A stretch of 36,648 nt of DNA, taken from positions 1 through 36,648 of the IMG/VR virus record IMGVR_UViG_3300010371_000076, one strand, 5' to 3'. Shown here piece after piece: positions 29,068 through 36,622 of this stretch. The notes below the pieces were generated by a model. The model was not told the DNA's origin, searched no databases, and was given only the letters and a program-made list of their open reading frames with translations. A program made the translations under genes and the position numbers. This DNA comes from a virus. The number at the start of each line of letters is the position of its first letter. Position 1 is the first letter of the stretch.

Positions 29068-29460
29068 TCACGTCGCGAATGTGTTGTCTTGGTGGGCTTC
29101 GATGCTTGCCGTCACGTACATGTCCTCGTAGTCAGGGACGATCTCCGTCACCCGGAACATCCACGGCCCCAACGTCGTCGCCTTGTCCCTCAGAGACGTC
29201 TGAACAGCCTCGATCAGCGCCTCGAACGCGTCGACAGGCCGGTGGGTTCCCTCCTGGATCTTCCACTGCTTGAACACCCGCACGGTCAGCGAGATCACCT
29301 CGACGTTGACGTCCGTCGGGTCTTCGCGGACAGCGTCAACCCACACGTAGCCGATGTCGCGGTCCTCGGATCGTCCTTCACGTGTGCCGGCGACCATCGT
29401 GAGCCCGAGATCGGTTTCGAGTTCGTTCTGGACGGCCTGGCGGAACGCCGAAAGTGTCAT
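29068..29460 (-). CDS. Tail terminator/completion protein
   Basis: 130 residues, ATG 29458-29460 overlapping the previous TGA. ALIEAVQTSLRDKATTLGPW, FRVTEIVPDYEDMYVTASIE and the position directly after the HK97 gp10-like gene match the siphovirus tail terminator (gpU-like) slot. This protein caps the tail tube and joins it to the head. Similarity is by length, order and strand-helix pattern rather than a unique motif. Confidence 0.65.
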   Translation of the reverse strand: MTLSAFRQAVQNELETDLGLTMVAGTREGRSEDRDIGYVWVDAVREDPTDVNVEVISLTVRVFKQWKIQEGTHRPVDAFEALIEAVQTSLRDKATTLGPWMFRVTEIVPDYEDMYVTASIEAHQDNTFAT

Positions 29461-29903
29461 TTCGGAAGGTTCTCTCTGATCCGGACCATCAGCACCTTCT
29501 GGCCGTAGGTGAGGGCGCGACGGAGGAAGTGCTGGCCGGTCACCCCGACGTTGTCGCCTGCACGTTCGAGCCGGGCTTGCCCGCCGGCGCTCGCGCGGCG
29601 CCTAACCGTCTGCGGGCTGACCTTGCCTTTCCGGGACTTGTAGGTGCCCTTCTCGAACCACAAGCCGCGGAAGTCTCGGTTGACTACCTCGACGGCAGGG
29701 CCGCGACGGGTCTGCTGGATAGCGAGCTCCGGGTACGTTTTGGCCTGGATGGCGCCGATGTTGTAGTCGGACGGCGACGACGCCCCCCTGGCGGCCTCGG
29801 CGGTCGCGGCGGCAGCCTCGAGCAGGCTCTTCTCGATAGCCGACCCGACGGAACCGGTGTATTTCCGGAACCTGTCGTCGACGATGACGGAGCGGCGCGC
29901 CAT
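29457..29903 (-). CDS. HK97 gp10-like head-tail joining protein
   Basis: 148 residues, ATG 29901-29903. An N-terminal helix (SAIEKSLLEAAAATAEAARG) is followed by FRGLWFEKGTYKSRKGKVSP and HFLRRALTYGQKVLMVRI, the usual pattern of HK97 gp10-type proteins with the central W-x-E-x-G-T motif. It helps connect tail and head completion rings. Confidence 0.75.
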   Translation of the reverse strand: MARRSVIVDDRFRKYTGSVGSAIEKSLLEAAAATAEAARGASSPSDYNIGAIQAKTYPELAIQQTRRGPAVEVVNRDFRGLWFEKGTYKSRKGKVSPQTVRRRASAGGQARLERAGDNVGVTGQHFLRRALTYGQKVLMVRIRENLPK

Positions 29904-29908
29904 GATGC

Positions 29909-30631
29909 TTAGGCGGTGACGACCTGGCTGCCGCGCTTGTACGGCGTCAGCAGCGCACGCGCCTCGATCGGAAGGTTCCGTGCCCGCGACTCAGGCCCGG
30001 TGATCGCGTCCTGCGATTCCGTGAACGACAGTCCGCCCTCGATCCCGGAGGCATAGCCCGACGGGTTCTCGTAGGCGTCCTTGATCGCGATCAGCACCGC
30101 CAGCTCAACATCGTCCGGGACCGTCCCGACCCCCCAGTCGCCGACGACCGTCACTTCGAAGTCCAGCGGTGCGGTGCGCCCAACCGGCCCGTACGGGTAA
30201 GGGTTGTTGTAGTAGGCGGGGCTTCCGAACGACGACACCCCGTAGGCGGACTGCGGCAACGTGATCCACTGGTAGGTGCCCTCAGCGGTGCGGTTCGGGG
30301 GATGCAACCGGAACTCGCCCTGCACCGTCGAGGTGCCCGCAACCAGCACACGCTGGTCGGCGGTCGGCATGTCGGTGTACATCGTGATCGACGTCAGATT
30401 GCGGAGCTCGAACGGCTCCAGCGAAAGGAACCCGCCACCCGTGAACGTGAACTTGCGGGAATCCCCGTTCGTTTCGGGCAACCACTCGCGGCGGGTGTAC
30501 GCGAACACAGCGCCGGTGTAGGCGTTGATCAGCAGCGTCAGCATGTCGTCCTGCGTCGCGTCGTTCGCGTCGCGGAGCACATACAGGCGCGCGTTCGCTA
30601 TCGAGGTGAGCGCGATCGGGGAAAGATCCAC
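29909..30631 (-). CDS. Head-tail connector (gp6-like)
   Basis: 240 residues from GTG 30629-30631, 6 bases after a start-associated motif. ANARLYVLRDANDATQDDML and LINAYTGAVFAYTRREWLPE are the helical N-terminus of gp6-type connectors, followed by a beta part (RKFTFTGGGFLSLEPFELRN) and C-terminal helix (VELAVLIAIKDAYENP). It forms a ring below the portal through which DNA passes. Confidence 0.78.
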   Translation of the reverse strand: MDLSPIALTSIANARLYVLRDANDATQDDMLTLLINAYTGAVFAYTRREWLPETNGDSRKFTFTGGGFLSLEPFELRNLTSITMYTDMPTADQRVLVAGTSTVQGEFRLHPPNRTAEGTYQWITLPQSAYGVSSFGSPAYYNNPYPYGPVGRTAPLDFEVTVVGDWGVGTVPDDVELAVLIAIKDAYENPSGYASGIEGGLSFTESQDAITGPESRARNLPIEARALLTPYKRGSQVVTA

Positions 30632-30637
30632 AGCCCG

Positions 30638-30648
30638 CCTATCGGCTA
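30638..30648 (-). promoter_or_regulatory. Start-associated motif copy 5
   Basis: TAGCCGATAGG, 6 bases (CGGGCT) before the GTG of the connector gene. Confidence 0.8.
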
Positions 30649-30658
30649 CAAGGCTGGT

Positions 30659-30829
30659 TCAGGCCGTGCGGGTTTCGCGCTTCTGCGCCTGCTTCACAGC
30701 CACCGGCTCAGCAGACCCAGCCTCGATCAGCCGGCGTGCCTCGTCGGCGTCAACGTCGACCACGTCGCCGGTCATATGGGCGAACGGCTCGCCGTCCTGG
30801 TAGCGCCCCTCGAGCAGCCTGATCTTCAC
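30659..30829 (-). CDS. 56-residue conserved-type small head-region protein
   Basis: GTG 30827-30829, 7 bases after a start-associated motif. The peptide KIRLLEGRYQDGEPFAHMTG, then GDVVDVDADEARRLIEAGSA, follows the pattern of short phage proteins placed between capsid and connector genes: a beta strand, GDVV, then EARRLIEAG. The basic tail is KQAQKRETRTA. The function is unknown. Confidence 0.75.
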   Translation of the reverse strand: MKIRLLEGRYQDGEPFAHMTGDVVDVDADEARRLIEAGSAEPVAVKQAQKRETRTA

Positions 30830-30836
30830 AAGAGCG

Positions 30837-30847
30837 CCTATCGGCTA
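30837..30847 (-). promoter_or_regulatory. Start-associated motif copy 6
   Basis: TAGCCGATAGG, 7 bases before the GTG at 30829. Its CGGCT arm has a perfect partner AGCCG 9 bases away. Confidence 0.8.
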
Positions 30848-30859
30848 CCTGAACGAGCC

Positions 30860-30883
30860 GGGGGCGGCATCTCTGCCGCCCCC
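30860..30883. other. Perfect 10-bp GC hairpin after capsid genes
   Basis: GGGGGCGGCA and TGCCGCCCCC pair fully around a TCTC loop (plus strand). No U-tract follows on the minus strand, so it is not a classical terminator. Its position downstream of the capsid gene pair suggests an mRNA stabiliser or partial terminator that would set capsid versus tail expression. Confidence 0.6.
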
Positions 30884-30912
30884 AAGCCAGCCGTGCCGCA
30901 ATGGGCCGAAGC

Positions 30913-31236
30913 CTAGCGGGCCTTCGCCTTGCCGTACACGTCGTCGAGCTGATCCTCCGACATGTAGCCGACCGACGCAGACCTCGCATCTGCTGTGTCG
31001 GCGTACCAGCGTCCGTCCGCGCCGAAGTGCGGATCGGTGACCGGCATGTGCTGGCCCGCGCCCTCGGTCAGGGACGGGGTCATCGGCTCCTGCGGCGACC
31101 CGCTGCGAAGCGGAGCGTCGTTCAGCTCGGCGTCATGGATGTCCGGCCCGGACTTCTTGTCGGCCTCCTTGACAGCCTTCGCCTTCCCGACCTCGACATT
31201 GTCGTGGGTCGGCACGGTTCCTTTGCTTTCAGCCAT
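30913..31236 (-). CDS. Small hydrophilic protein after major capsid
   Basis: 107 residues, ATG 31234-31236 with GGAAAGGGGG about 9 bases upstream. The protein is very polar and Asp/Lys-rich (VEVGKAKAVKEADKKSGPDI), probably flexible, ending in DARSASVGYMSEDQLDDVYG. It might be a scaffold-like or minor head protein. No family is recognised. Confidence 0.6.
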   Translation of the reverse strand: MAESKGTVPTHDNVEVGKAKAVKEADKKSGPDIHDAELNDAPLRSGSPQEPMTPSLTEGAGQHMPVTDPHFGADGRWYADTADARSASVGYMSEDQLDDVYGKAKAR

Positions 31237-31255
31237 CCTGTTTTCCCCCTTTCCC

Positions 31256-32527
31256 TTACGCCTGGGTGAGTTTCTTGATCGCGGCCGTGTTCATCAGCTT
31301 GCCGTCCGTCCGGTGGTAGGCCCGGAAGCCGACCTGGCCGTTAGCTGCGTACAGCTCGTTCAGCCGCTGGAACGCGATCCCGGAGGAGTCGCGGATCCAG
31401 TAGAACGAGAAGTCGCCGAACAGACCCGAGATCGTGCCGGTCGAGATCGCCGACGCCGACGCCATGTCCGGGTCGACGTAGACGGGCTTGCCGAGCAGCG
31501 TGTCGGGCTGGCCTGCCGTCAGGGCGGGCTGCCAGAGCGGCTGACCGACCGTGCCGGTGATGCCACGGATGCCCTTCACCGCAGCGTCGCCGAACACCCA
31601 GACCGCGTTGCGGCGGTACGGGACAGCGAGGCTGTGGAACAGGCCGAGCAGGTCGGCGTACGTGATCGCCGTCGCCCCTGCTGCCGTCACACCGGCTGAC
31701 GCCTGCGTGGTGACACCGGTCGGCTTCGACGATCCGTCACCGACCATGAACGCGGTGTTCTCGATCACACCGATCCGGGAGCCGAACTCGGTCTTGATGT
31801 ACGACTCGAGGTCGAACGCCGAGTCCTGCAGCAGTTCCTCCGAGACGAGCATGATCGTTGCGGCCTTCCACGCGTTCAGCGTGACCTGGGCGAACGCCTC
31901 GTCGGACGCGGTGTAGGACGCGTTCTCTGCCGTCCATGCCGCAGCGCCGTGCGAGCTGATCGCCGGGATCTGCAGAGCAGCCCCCGAGTCGGTCGTGATC
32001 ACGTTCGACAGGTCGCGCATCACACCGAAGAACCGGAGGATCTGCACGAGCTCCTTCTCGAAGTTCGTCGGCACGAGGTTCAGGCCGGCGCCGGCGGACG
32101 CCTTCGAGAGCACGCGGTGCTCTTCGCCGGTCAGGTCATGGTCGGTCGACGATGACAGCCACTTGAAGAACATCGCCCGGTACTCGGGGTCGTCCTGCGG
32201 CCGCTTGCCCGCCTCGACTGCCTTCTGCTCGCGGTACTCACCGAGCGTCGCCGGCAACTTCCGCTCCTCACGGCCTTCGTCCTCGTTGTTCTCTTCGGCC
32301 TGCTTGATCTTGCGGGCCTCGGCCTCGGGAACGACACCGATCAGCTTCTCCATCCGGCGAGCGCGCTGCTCGAGAGCGGCAGCGTCCGTCTCCATCCGGT
32401 CGAACTCCTGCGCCTCCTCAGAGGTCAGGTCGCGCTCCTCCGACTCCGCCTTCACGGTGAGGTCGCGCATCTTCTCGAACACGCCTGCGCGCTGCTCGAG
32501 GAGAGCGTTCACATCCTTGATGTCCAT
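31256..32527 (-). CDS. Major capsid protein, HK97 fold
   Basis: 423 residues, ATG 32525-32527 with GAGAGAGGAA upstream. Residues 1-110 are a charged coiled-coil delta (scaffolding) domain (LEQRAGVFEKMRDLTVKAES, EFDRMETDAAALEQRARRME), probably removed by the prohead protease. The mature part has GAGLNLVPTNFEKELVQ, EGTASYTASDEAF-like text (ENASYTASDEAFAQVTLNAW), the spine helix ELLQDSAFDLESYI and AFMVGDGSSKPTGV, all standard for HK97-type capsids. The C-terminal AYHRTDGKLMNTAAIKKL is the usual A-domain end. The protease gene directly precedes it. Confidence 0.93.
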   Translation of the reverse strand: MDIKDVNALLEQRAGVFEKMRDLTVKAESEERDLTSEEAQEFDRMETDAAALEQRARRMEKLIGVVPEAEARKIKQAEENNEDEGREERKLPATLGEYREQKAVEAGKRPQDDPEYRAMFFKWLSSSTDHDLTGEEHRVLSKASAGAGLNLVPTNFEKELVQILRFFGVMRDLSNVITTDSGAALQIPAISSHGAAAWTAENASYTASDEAFAQVTLNAWKAATIMLVSEELLQDSAFDLESYIKTEFGSRIGVIENTAFMVGDGSSKPTGVTTQASAGVTAAGATAITYADLLGLFHSLAVPYRRNAVWVFGDAAVKGIRGITGTVGQPLWQPALTAGQPDTLLGKPVYVDPDMASASAISTGTISGLFGDFSFYWIRDSSGIAFQRLNELYAANGQVGFRAYHRTDGKLMNTAAIKKLTQA

Positions 32528-32543
32528 TTGGTTCCTCTCTCGC

Positions 32544-33623
32544 TCAGGACGGCTCTGCGAGCTCGTCCGCTAGAAGTGCGTTCAGCGTTGAGAGGACGTT
32601 CTTCATGCGTGCCACGTCGTCGTCGCCTTCGTTCTTCTCGTCGCTCGCGATGTACTGGGCTGCGAGCCCGGTCATGGTCCGAAGGAGATGGACGATCTTG
32701 GCGTCCCCTCGCTGCTCCGTCTGCACCGGCTGGGTGCGTAGACGACGCTTCCTAGCTGCGAGCAGATAATGGGTCTGCTCGCCCGAGGGTGCGTCTTCGA
32801 TCACGACTGTCGCTCGCTTCCCTGGGATGGCGCCCTGCAGCTCCGGCTCCTGGGAGACGGCCTGGAGTGCTCGCTGCGCCATCCACGGCGACACGCCGCT
32901 CGTACGTGCGAACGCCGCATCGACTGCGGCGCGCTCTTCAACCGTGGCCTGAAGCTCGCCACGGTGAATCTTCAGGGCGATCTCGCGCAGGATGTTCTCC
33001 TGCACCTCGCCGCCCGAGACGATCTCGATGCCGCACACCAGGGAGCGCATCTGCGCGTCCGTCTGCGAGTAGGCGGGGAACGAAACCGGTGAGACGTCGA
33101 ACAGCTGCCCGAACGACACGATCGTCCGGACCACCTGGCCGTCCTCCTCAGTCCAGATGTCTTGGCCGCCCTCGCCCATCGCGAACCCGAACGACATCTG
33201 CGACAGGTCACCGCGGTCGACGAGCACCTTCAAATCATGGGACGCCTGGATCGGCGCGAGGTCGGCGGTGACTCTGAGCCCGCGCGGGTCTTCCGACAGC
33301 TGCATCGTCCCCGACGCGGTGCGCGCCAACGGCAGCCCACCATGATCGAGGTTCAGGAACCGGACGTCGGGGTTTGAGTCCAGCACCTTCCGGAACGCAC
33401 CCCGCTGGATCCGCTCCCGGAAACCGCCCAGGTCCTCGGAGAGGCTTTCGAAGACAGCTGCGTGTCCGTCGAACTGGGGGCTATCGGCGTCGCCGGTGAC
33501 ACGCACCTCGTCGAGCTGCGCGGCACGGTGCGCACGGACGGCCGGGTCGCGCCCGTCGGGGACGGTCAGCCCGGCAGGCGGCCCGTCAAGGACACGGATG
33601 CGATCCTGGTCTCCAACACTCAC
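32544..33623 (-). CDS. HK97-type prohead protease
   Basis: 359 residues from GTG 33621-33623, 6 bases after a start-associated motif. FDGHAAVFESLSEDLGGFRE (51-70), then NLDHGGLPLARTASGT (91-106) with catalytic H94, and DLSQMSFGF (139-147) with S144 match S78 peptidases. FDVSPVSFPAYSQTDA is the usual end of the domain. After residue about 200 there is an additional 150-residue basic/helical tail without recognised domain, longer than many relatives, ending in an acidic segment. It matures the capsid by cutting the delta domain. Confidence 0.88.
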   Translation of the reverse strand: MSVGDQDRIRVLDGPPAGLTVPDGRDPAVRAHRAAQLDEVRVTGDADSPQFDGHAAVFESLSEDLGGFRERIQRGAFRKVLDSNPDVRFLNLDHGGLPLARTASGTMQLSEDPRGLRVTADLAPIQASHDLKVLVDRGDLSQMSFGFAMGEGGQDIWTEEDGQVVRTIVSFGQLFDVSPVSFPAYSQTDAQMRSLVCGIEIVSGGEVQENILREIALKIHRGELQATVEERAAVDAAFARTSGVSPWMAQRALQAVSQEPELQGAIPGKRATVVIEDAPSGEQTHYLLAARKRRLRTQPVQTEQRGDAKIVHLLRTMTGLAAQYIASDEKNEGDDDVARMKNVLSTLNALLADELAEPS

Positions 33624-33629
33624 GCACCG

Positions 33630-33640
33630 CCTATCGGCTA
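33630..33640 (-). promoter_or_regulatory. Start-associated motif copy 7, containing the portal stop codon
   Basis: TAGCCGATAGG, 6 bases (CGGTGC) before the protease GTG. Its first three bases are the TAG stop of the portal gene, so motif and gene end are fused. Confidence 0.8.
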
Positions 33641-34957
33641 CAAGCGCAGCATGGGCAACACGTCGAGCACCCGATGGCCGTTGCGGGCAGTCGGGTCGTC
33701 GGTCGGCACATCACCAACACCGTCCCCGGCGTCCGGGTCAACCGGCTCCGCGCTCGGATCCGCAGGCGCGGCCGCCCCGGCGACGATCGGCTCATCGTCA
33801 CCCCACGGCACCGGCGGCAGATTCTCACGAGCACGGATCTCGTTCACCGTCATCGCCTTCACCGAATACATCGTCGAGTAAAAAGCAACCCTCGTTGACG
33901 CATCGCCGCGCAGCATCCCTTCCGACAGAAACTCAGGCCACAGATCAGGCACATTGAACAGGTCAGGGTCTCCGCGCAGCACGTTCTCGATCCTGACGAG
34001 CCAATGGTTGAGCGAGTACACCTTGAAATGGATGCTCATCGACTCGACGTTCGCGTACGTGATGTTCTTGTTCCGCTCACCGCCGAGCATCTCCGGCGGG
34101 ATCTGGAAGATCCGGGCGCACTCGTTGATGTCGTTGACCTTCTGCTCGATGTACTGCTGATCCTGCAACGGCATCCCGATCGTCTGCCAAGTCACACCGT
34201 CCTCGAGCACCGCCACCCGCGACGACTGCGCAGCGCCCCGGTGGGCTGCCTCCCAGTTCGCCTTCAACCGTTGCGCCGCCTCATCCGACAACGTCCCCTC
34301 AACCTGCAGAACCCCGGACGGCTGCGCCTGGTTCGCGTAGAACCGCTCCAAGTACTCGTCACGAGCCATCACGCCGCCCAGCATCTGCCGGTGCGTCTGG
34401 ATCGGCGACAGCCCCTTCAGACCGTCGGTGCCGAACGCCTGCCCGTGCAGGATCGTGTCCGAGTAGAAGTACCCGTCGTTGTCACGGATCGCGTAGCGTT
34501 TCCGGGCGGTCACCGGGTCGCGCGAAACCGTCACCAACGCAGGGCTGATCGGCCACAAAGCCACCACCCTCCGCACACCGTTCACCTGGCCGAACTGCTT
34601 CTCGCAGTAGAAGTTCCCCCACAGCTGCAGATGCCCCATCAACGTCTCGTAAAACAGGTCGGCGGCCATCTCCGGGTTCGGCTGCTCCTTCAACAGCTGC
34701 CACTGCCACGCGTCAGTCGCCCGCTCACGGCTCTGCGTCTCGCCGCGGTACACCACCAACGGAAGCGACCCCAGCTGGGTAGCGAGCAGACGCACCGCCG
34801 CGTACACGCCGGTGACACCCAGACTCTCATTCTGCGAAACCGACTTCCCCGAGTACGTCGGCGTGCCGCCGAAAGCGTTCCAAAGCCAGTCCGGGGGTTC
34901 AGCCAGCGAGTCGCGGGACTCGTCGGCGCCACCGAGGATACGTAGCAGGCGGCTCAC
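33638..34957 (-). CDS. Portal protein (HK97-like)
   Basis: 439 residues from GTG 34955-34957 (GTGA overlap). VSQNESLGVTGVYAAVRLLA and PLVVYRGE open a classical phage portal. ADLFYETLMGHLQLWGNFYC, MLGGVMARDEYLERFYANQA, GVLQVEGTLSDEAAQRLKAN and INECARIFQIPPEMLGG are hallmark segments of the SPP1/HK97 portal family. It forms the dodecameric gate at one vertex and works with terminase for packaging. The C-terminal 60 residues are Pro/Asp-rich and vary. Confidence 0.93.
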   Translation of the reverse strand: MSRLLRILGGADESRDSLAEPPDWLWNAFGGTPTYSGKSVSQNESLGVTGVYAAVRLLATQLGSLPLVVYRGETQSRERATDAWQWQLLKEQPNPEMAADLFYETLMGHLQLWGNFYCEKQFGQVNGVRRVVALWPISPALVTVSRDPVTARKRYAIRDNDGYFYSDTILHGQAFGTDGLKGLSPIQTHRQMLGGVMARDEYLERFYANQAQPSGVLQVEGTLSDEAAQRLKANWEAAHRGAAQSSRVAVLEDGVTWQTIGMPLQDQQYIEQKVNDINECARIFQIPPEMLGGERNKNITYANVESMSIHFKVYSLNHWLVRIENVLRGDPDLFNVPDLWPEFLSEGMLRGDASTRVAFYSTMYSVKAMTVNEIRARENLPPVPWGDDEPIVAGAAAPADPSAEPVDPDAGDGVGDVPTDDPTARNGHRVLDVLPMLRL

Positions 34958-35112
34958 CCGGCGTCCCGCAGATCAACAACCACGACGACGAGCAGCACAC
35001 CCGCCAGGATCAAAGCGGCGGCCATCGAGAACATCCAGACGCCGGCGACGACCAGGGCGAGCCCGGCAGCCAAAGCCACGAGCGTCGCGAACCGTGAAAC
35101 GAAAGGCATCAT
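34954..35112 (-). CDS. Small two-span membrane protein between terminase and portal
   Basis: 52 residues from ATG 35110-35112, supported by a start-associated motif exactly 6 bases upstream; longer upstream frames overlap terminase. RFATLVALAAGLALVVAGVW and MAAALILAGVLLVVVVVDL form two hydrophobic spans with a tight turn. A membrane protein here is unusual for a packaging cluster. The function is unknown. Confidence 0.65.
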   Translation of the reverse strand: MMPFVSRFATLVALAAGLALVVAGVWMFSMAAALILAGVLLVVVVVDLRDAG

Positions 35113-35118
35113 CGAGCG

Positions 35119-35129
35119 TCTATCGGCTA
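35119..35129 (-). promoter_or_regulatory. Start-associated motif copy 8
   Basis: TAGCCGATAGA, 6 bases before the ATG at 35112. It has the clearest upstream hairpin (plus strand CGGCT-ACCC-AGCCG), followed by TTTT on the plus strand. Confidence 0.8.
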
Positions 35130-35140
35130 CCCAGCCGTTT

Positions 35141-36622
35141 TCAGAGAACCAGCATGTCGCGGCGGCTATAGACGCTTTCGGTATTCGACGCCGCGACCGC
35201 ATGAACCATCGACGCCGCCGTCAACGCGTCAATCACCCGGCGGTCCTGCTCGCCACCCTCACGAGTCTGCGACGGACGATCAAACCGGGCGTCGCCGTAC
35301 GGCAGCACTCGCGCGACCGCGTTCAACGCATGACGCGTCAACCCAGCATCCCCCGAATGCTTCAACCGTCCCAGCCGCAACGCCTCCATGAACTTCGTGT
35401 AATCGTCCGCCGCGAACTTGTTCGACTGCTGCCGCGACACCACCCGGCAACCGAACTCCGAACTGATCCACTCGGCCAACTGCTCCGCCTTCGACTCGTC
35501 CATCACCACCGTGTGCAACGGGTTACGGTCATTGACCGCGATCAGAGCCCGCTCCACCAGGTTCGGGTCCAACGACGTCCCGTCACGCGGCGGCTCAAGG
35601 ATCGTCGCCGCCCCCAGCAGCCGCCTCTCCGACGACTGCCACCACAACGGCACCAGCGCCGTCGTATCCCACTTCCACGCCACATCGAGGCCAAGCCAAA
35701 CCGGCACACCCTCCGGAATCTCATCCGACGTCGCAGCAGCGAACCACTCGCCCTCCTCGATCGCCGCCGCGCCAGACCTCGTCGGCAGATTGCACACAAA
35801 CCGGCGCCAATGCTGCACCGTCATCGTCGGCGACGACCGCTTCGCAGCCAACGCCTCAACCGTGATCCGCGAAAACGGATTCGCCTCCTTCACCACCAAC
35901 ATGTCGTCCACATCGCCGCCCTCCGAAACCGCCCACTCATGCAACGCGATCTGCTCCGACCGGCAATGCACAAACCCCGCATGACGCTCCACCACCGGCG
36001 TCGACTGCCGGATCCGCTCACGCGTCTCCTCGAACTCCGCACCAGGCTCGCCGGCCGTCGAGATCGTCGCGATCTGCCCACCACGCTTCTCGAGCTTCCC
36101 CCGCCACGTCCGATACAGCCGCATGTTCCGATGCCGATGCAACTCATCAAGGAACGCATCCGTCGGGATCACGCCATCGCCGGTCTTGTCGTCCGCCGCG
36201 AACACCTGCATCCGGCCGCCATTCACGACATTCTTGATCCGCCGATAGCCCTCCTGGCACTTCAAAGGCCCACCCGCAGCCGCGTTCAACCTCGCCGAGC
36301 GGAACACAAACCCCTCCGCCTGCCGATACCCGATCTCCGCCTGCTCCCGCGACGACGCCGCCCACGGAATCGACGCCGACACCCGATGCTCGAGCAAATA
36401 CAGCGCCAACCCCGCCAACGACGTCGTCTTGGAATTGCCCTCCGGCACGATCAGCCAGCACTCCGGCACACCCGCGAAATAATCCTCGACAAACGCCGCG
36501 AAAAACGGTTCTACCTTCCAAAACTCCCCCGTATCAAGCACAAGCCCGAGCGCCCACGCAACGAAATGATCCACCGACAAAGGCACAAGACCCGCCCGGC
36601 AGCCAGGACAGCCGCAACTCAT
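35141..36622 (-). CDS. Terminase large subunit
   Basis: 493 residues from ATG 36620-36622. The ATPase part has a deviant Walker A, IVPEGNSKTTS (58-68), and Walker B TDAFLDELH (about 154-162), with STAGEPGAEFEETRERI as the coupling region. The nuclease part starts with VWLGLDVAWKWDTTALVPL (Asp of the RNase H-like site) and continues with TVVMDESKAEQLAEWI and the C-terminal DRRVIDALTAASMVHA. The N-terminal Cys cluster (MSCGCPGC) is unusual and may bind metal. It pumps and cuts DNA into proheads. The small subunit is not in the window and probably lies just beyond the right edge. Confidence 0.92.
   Translation of the reverse strand: MSCGCPGCRAGLVPLSVDHFVAWALGLVLDTGEFWKVEPFFAAFVEDYFAGVPECWLIVPEGNSKTTSLAGLALYLLEHRVSASIPWAASSREQAEIGYRQAEGFVFRSARLNAAAGGPLKCQEGYRRIKNVVNGGRMQVFAADDKTGDGVIPTDAFLDELHRHRNMRLYRTWRGKLEKRGGQIATISTAGEPGAEFEETRERIRQSTPVVERHAGFVHCRSEQIALHEWAVSEGGDVDDMLVVKEANPFSRITVEALAAKRSSPTMTVQHWRRFVCNLPTRSGAAAIEEGEWFAAATSDEIPEGVPVWLGLDVAWKWDTTALVPLWWQSSERRLLGAATILEPPRDGTSLDPNLVERALIAVNDRNPLHTVVMDESKAEQLAEWISSEFGCRVVSRQQSNKFAADDYTKFMEALRLGRLKHSGDAGLTRHALNAVARVLPYGDARFDRPSQTREGGEQDRRVIDALTAASMVHAVAASNTESVYSRRDMLVL

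Noticed and set aside
34954-35202. Longer version of the small membrane protein starting at 35202
   Set aside because: It overlaps the terminase C-terminus, and the start-associated motif points exactly to ATG 35112.
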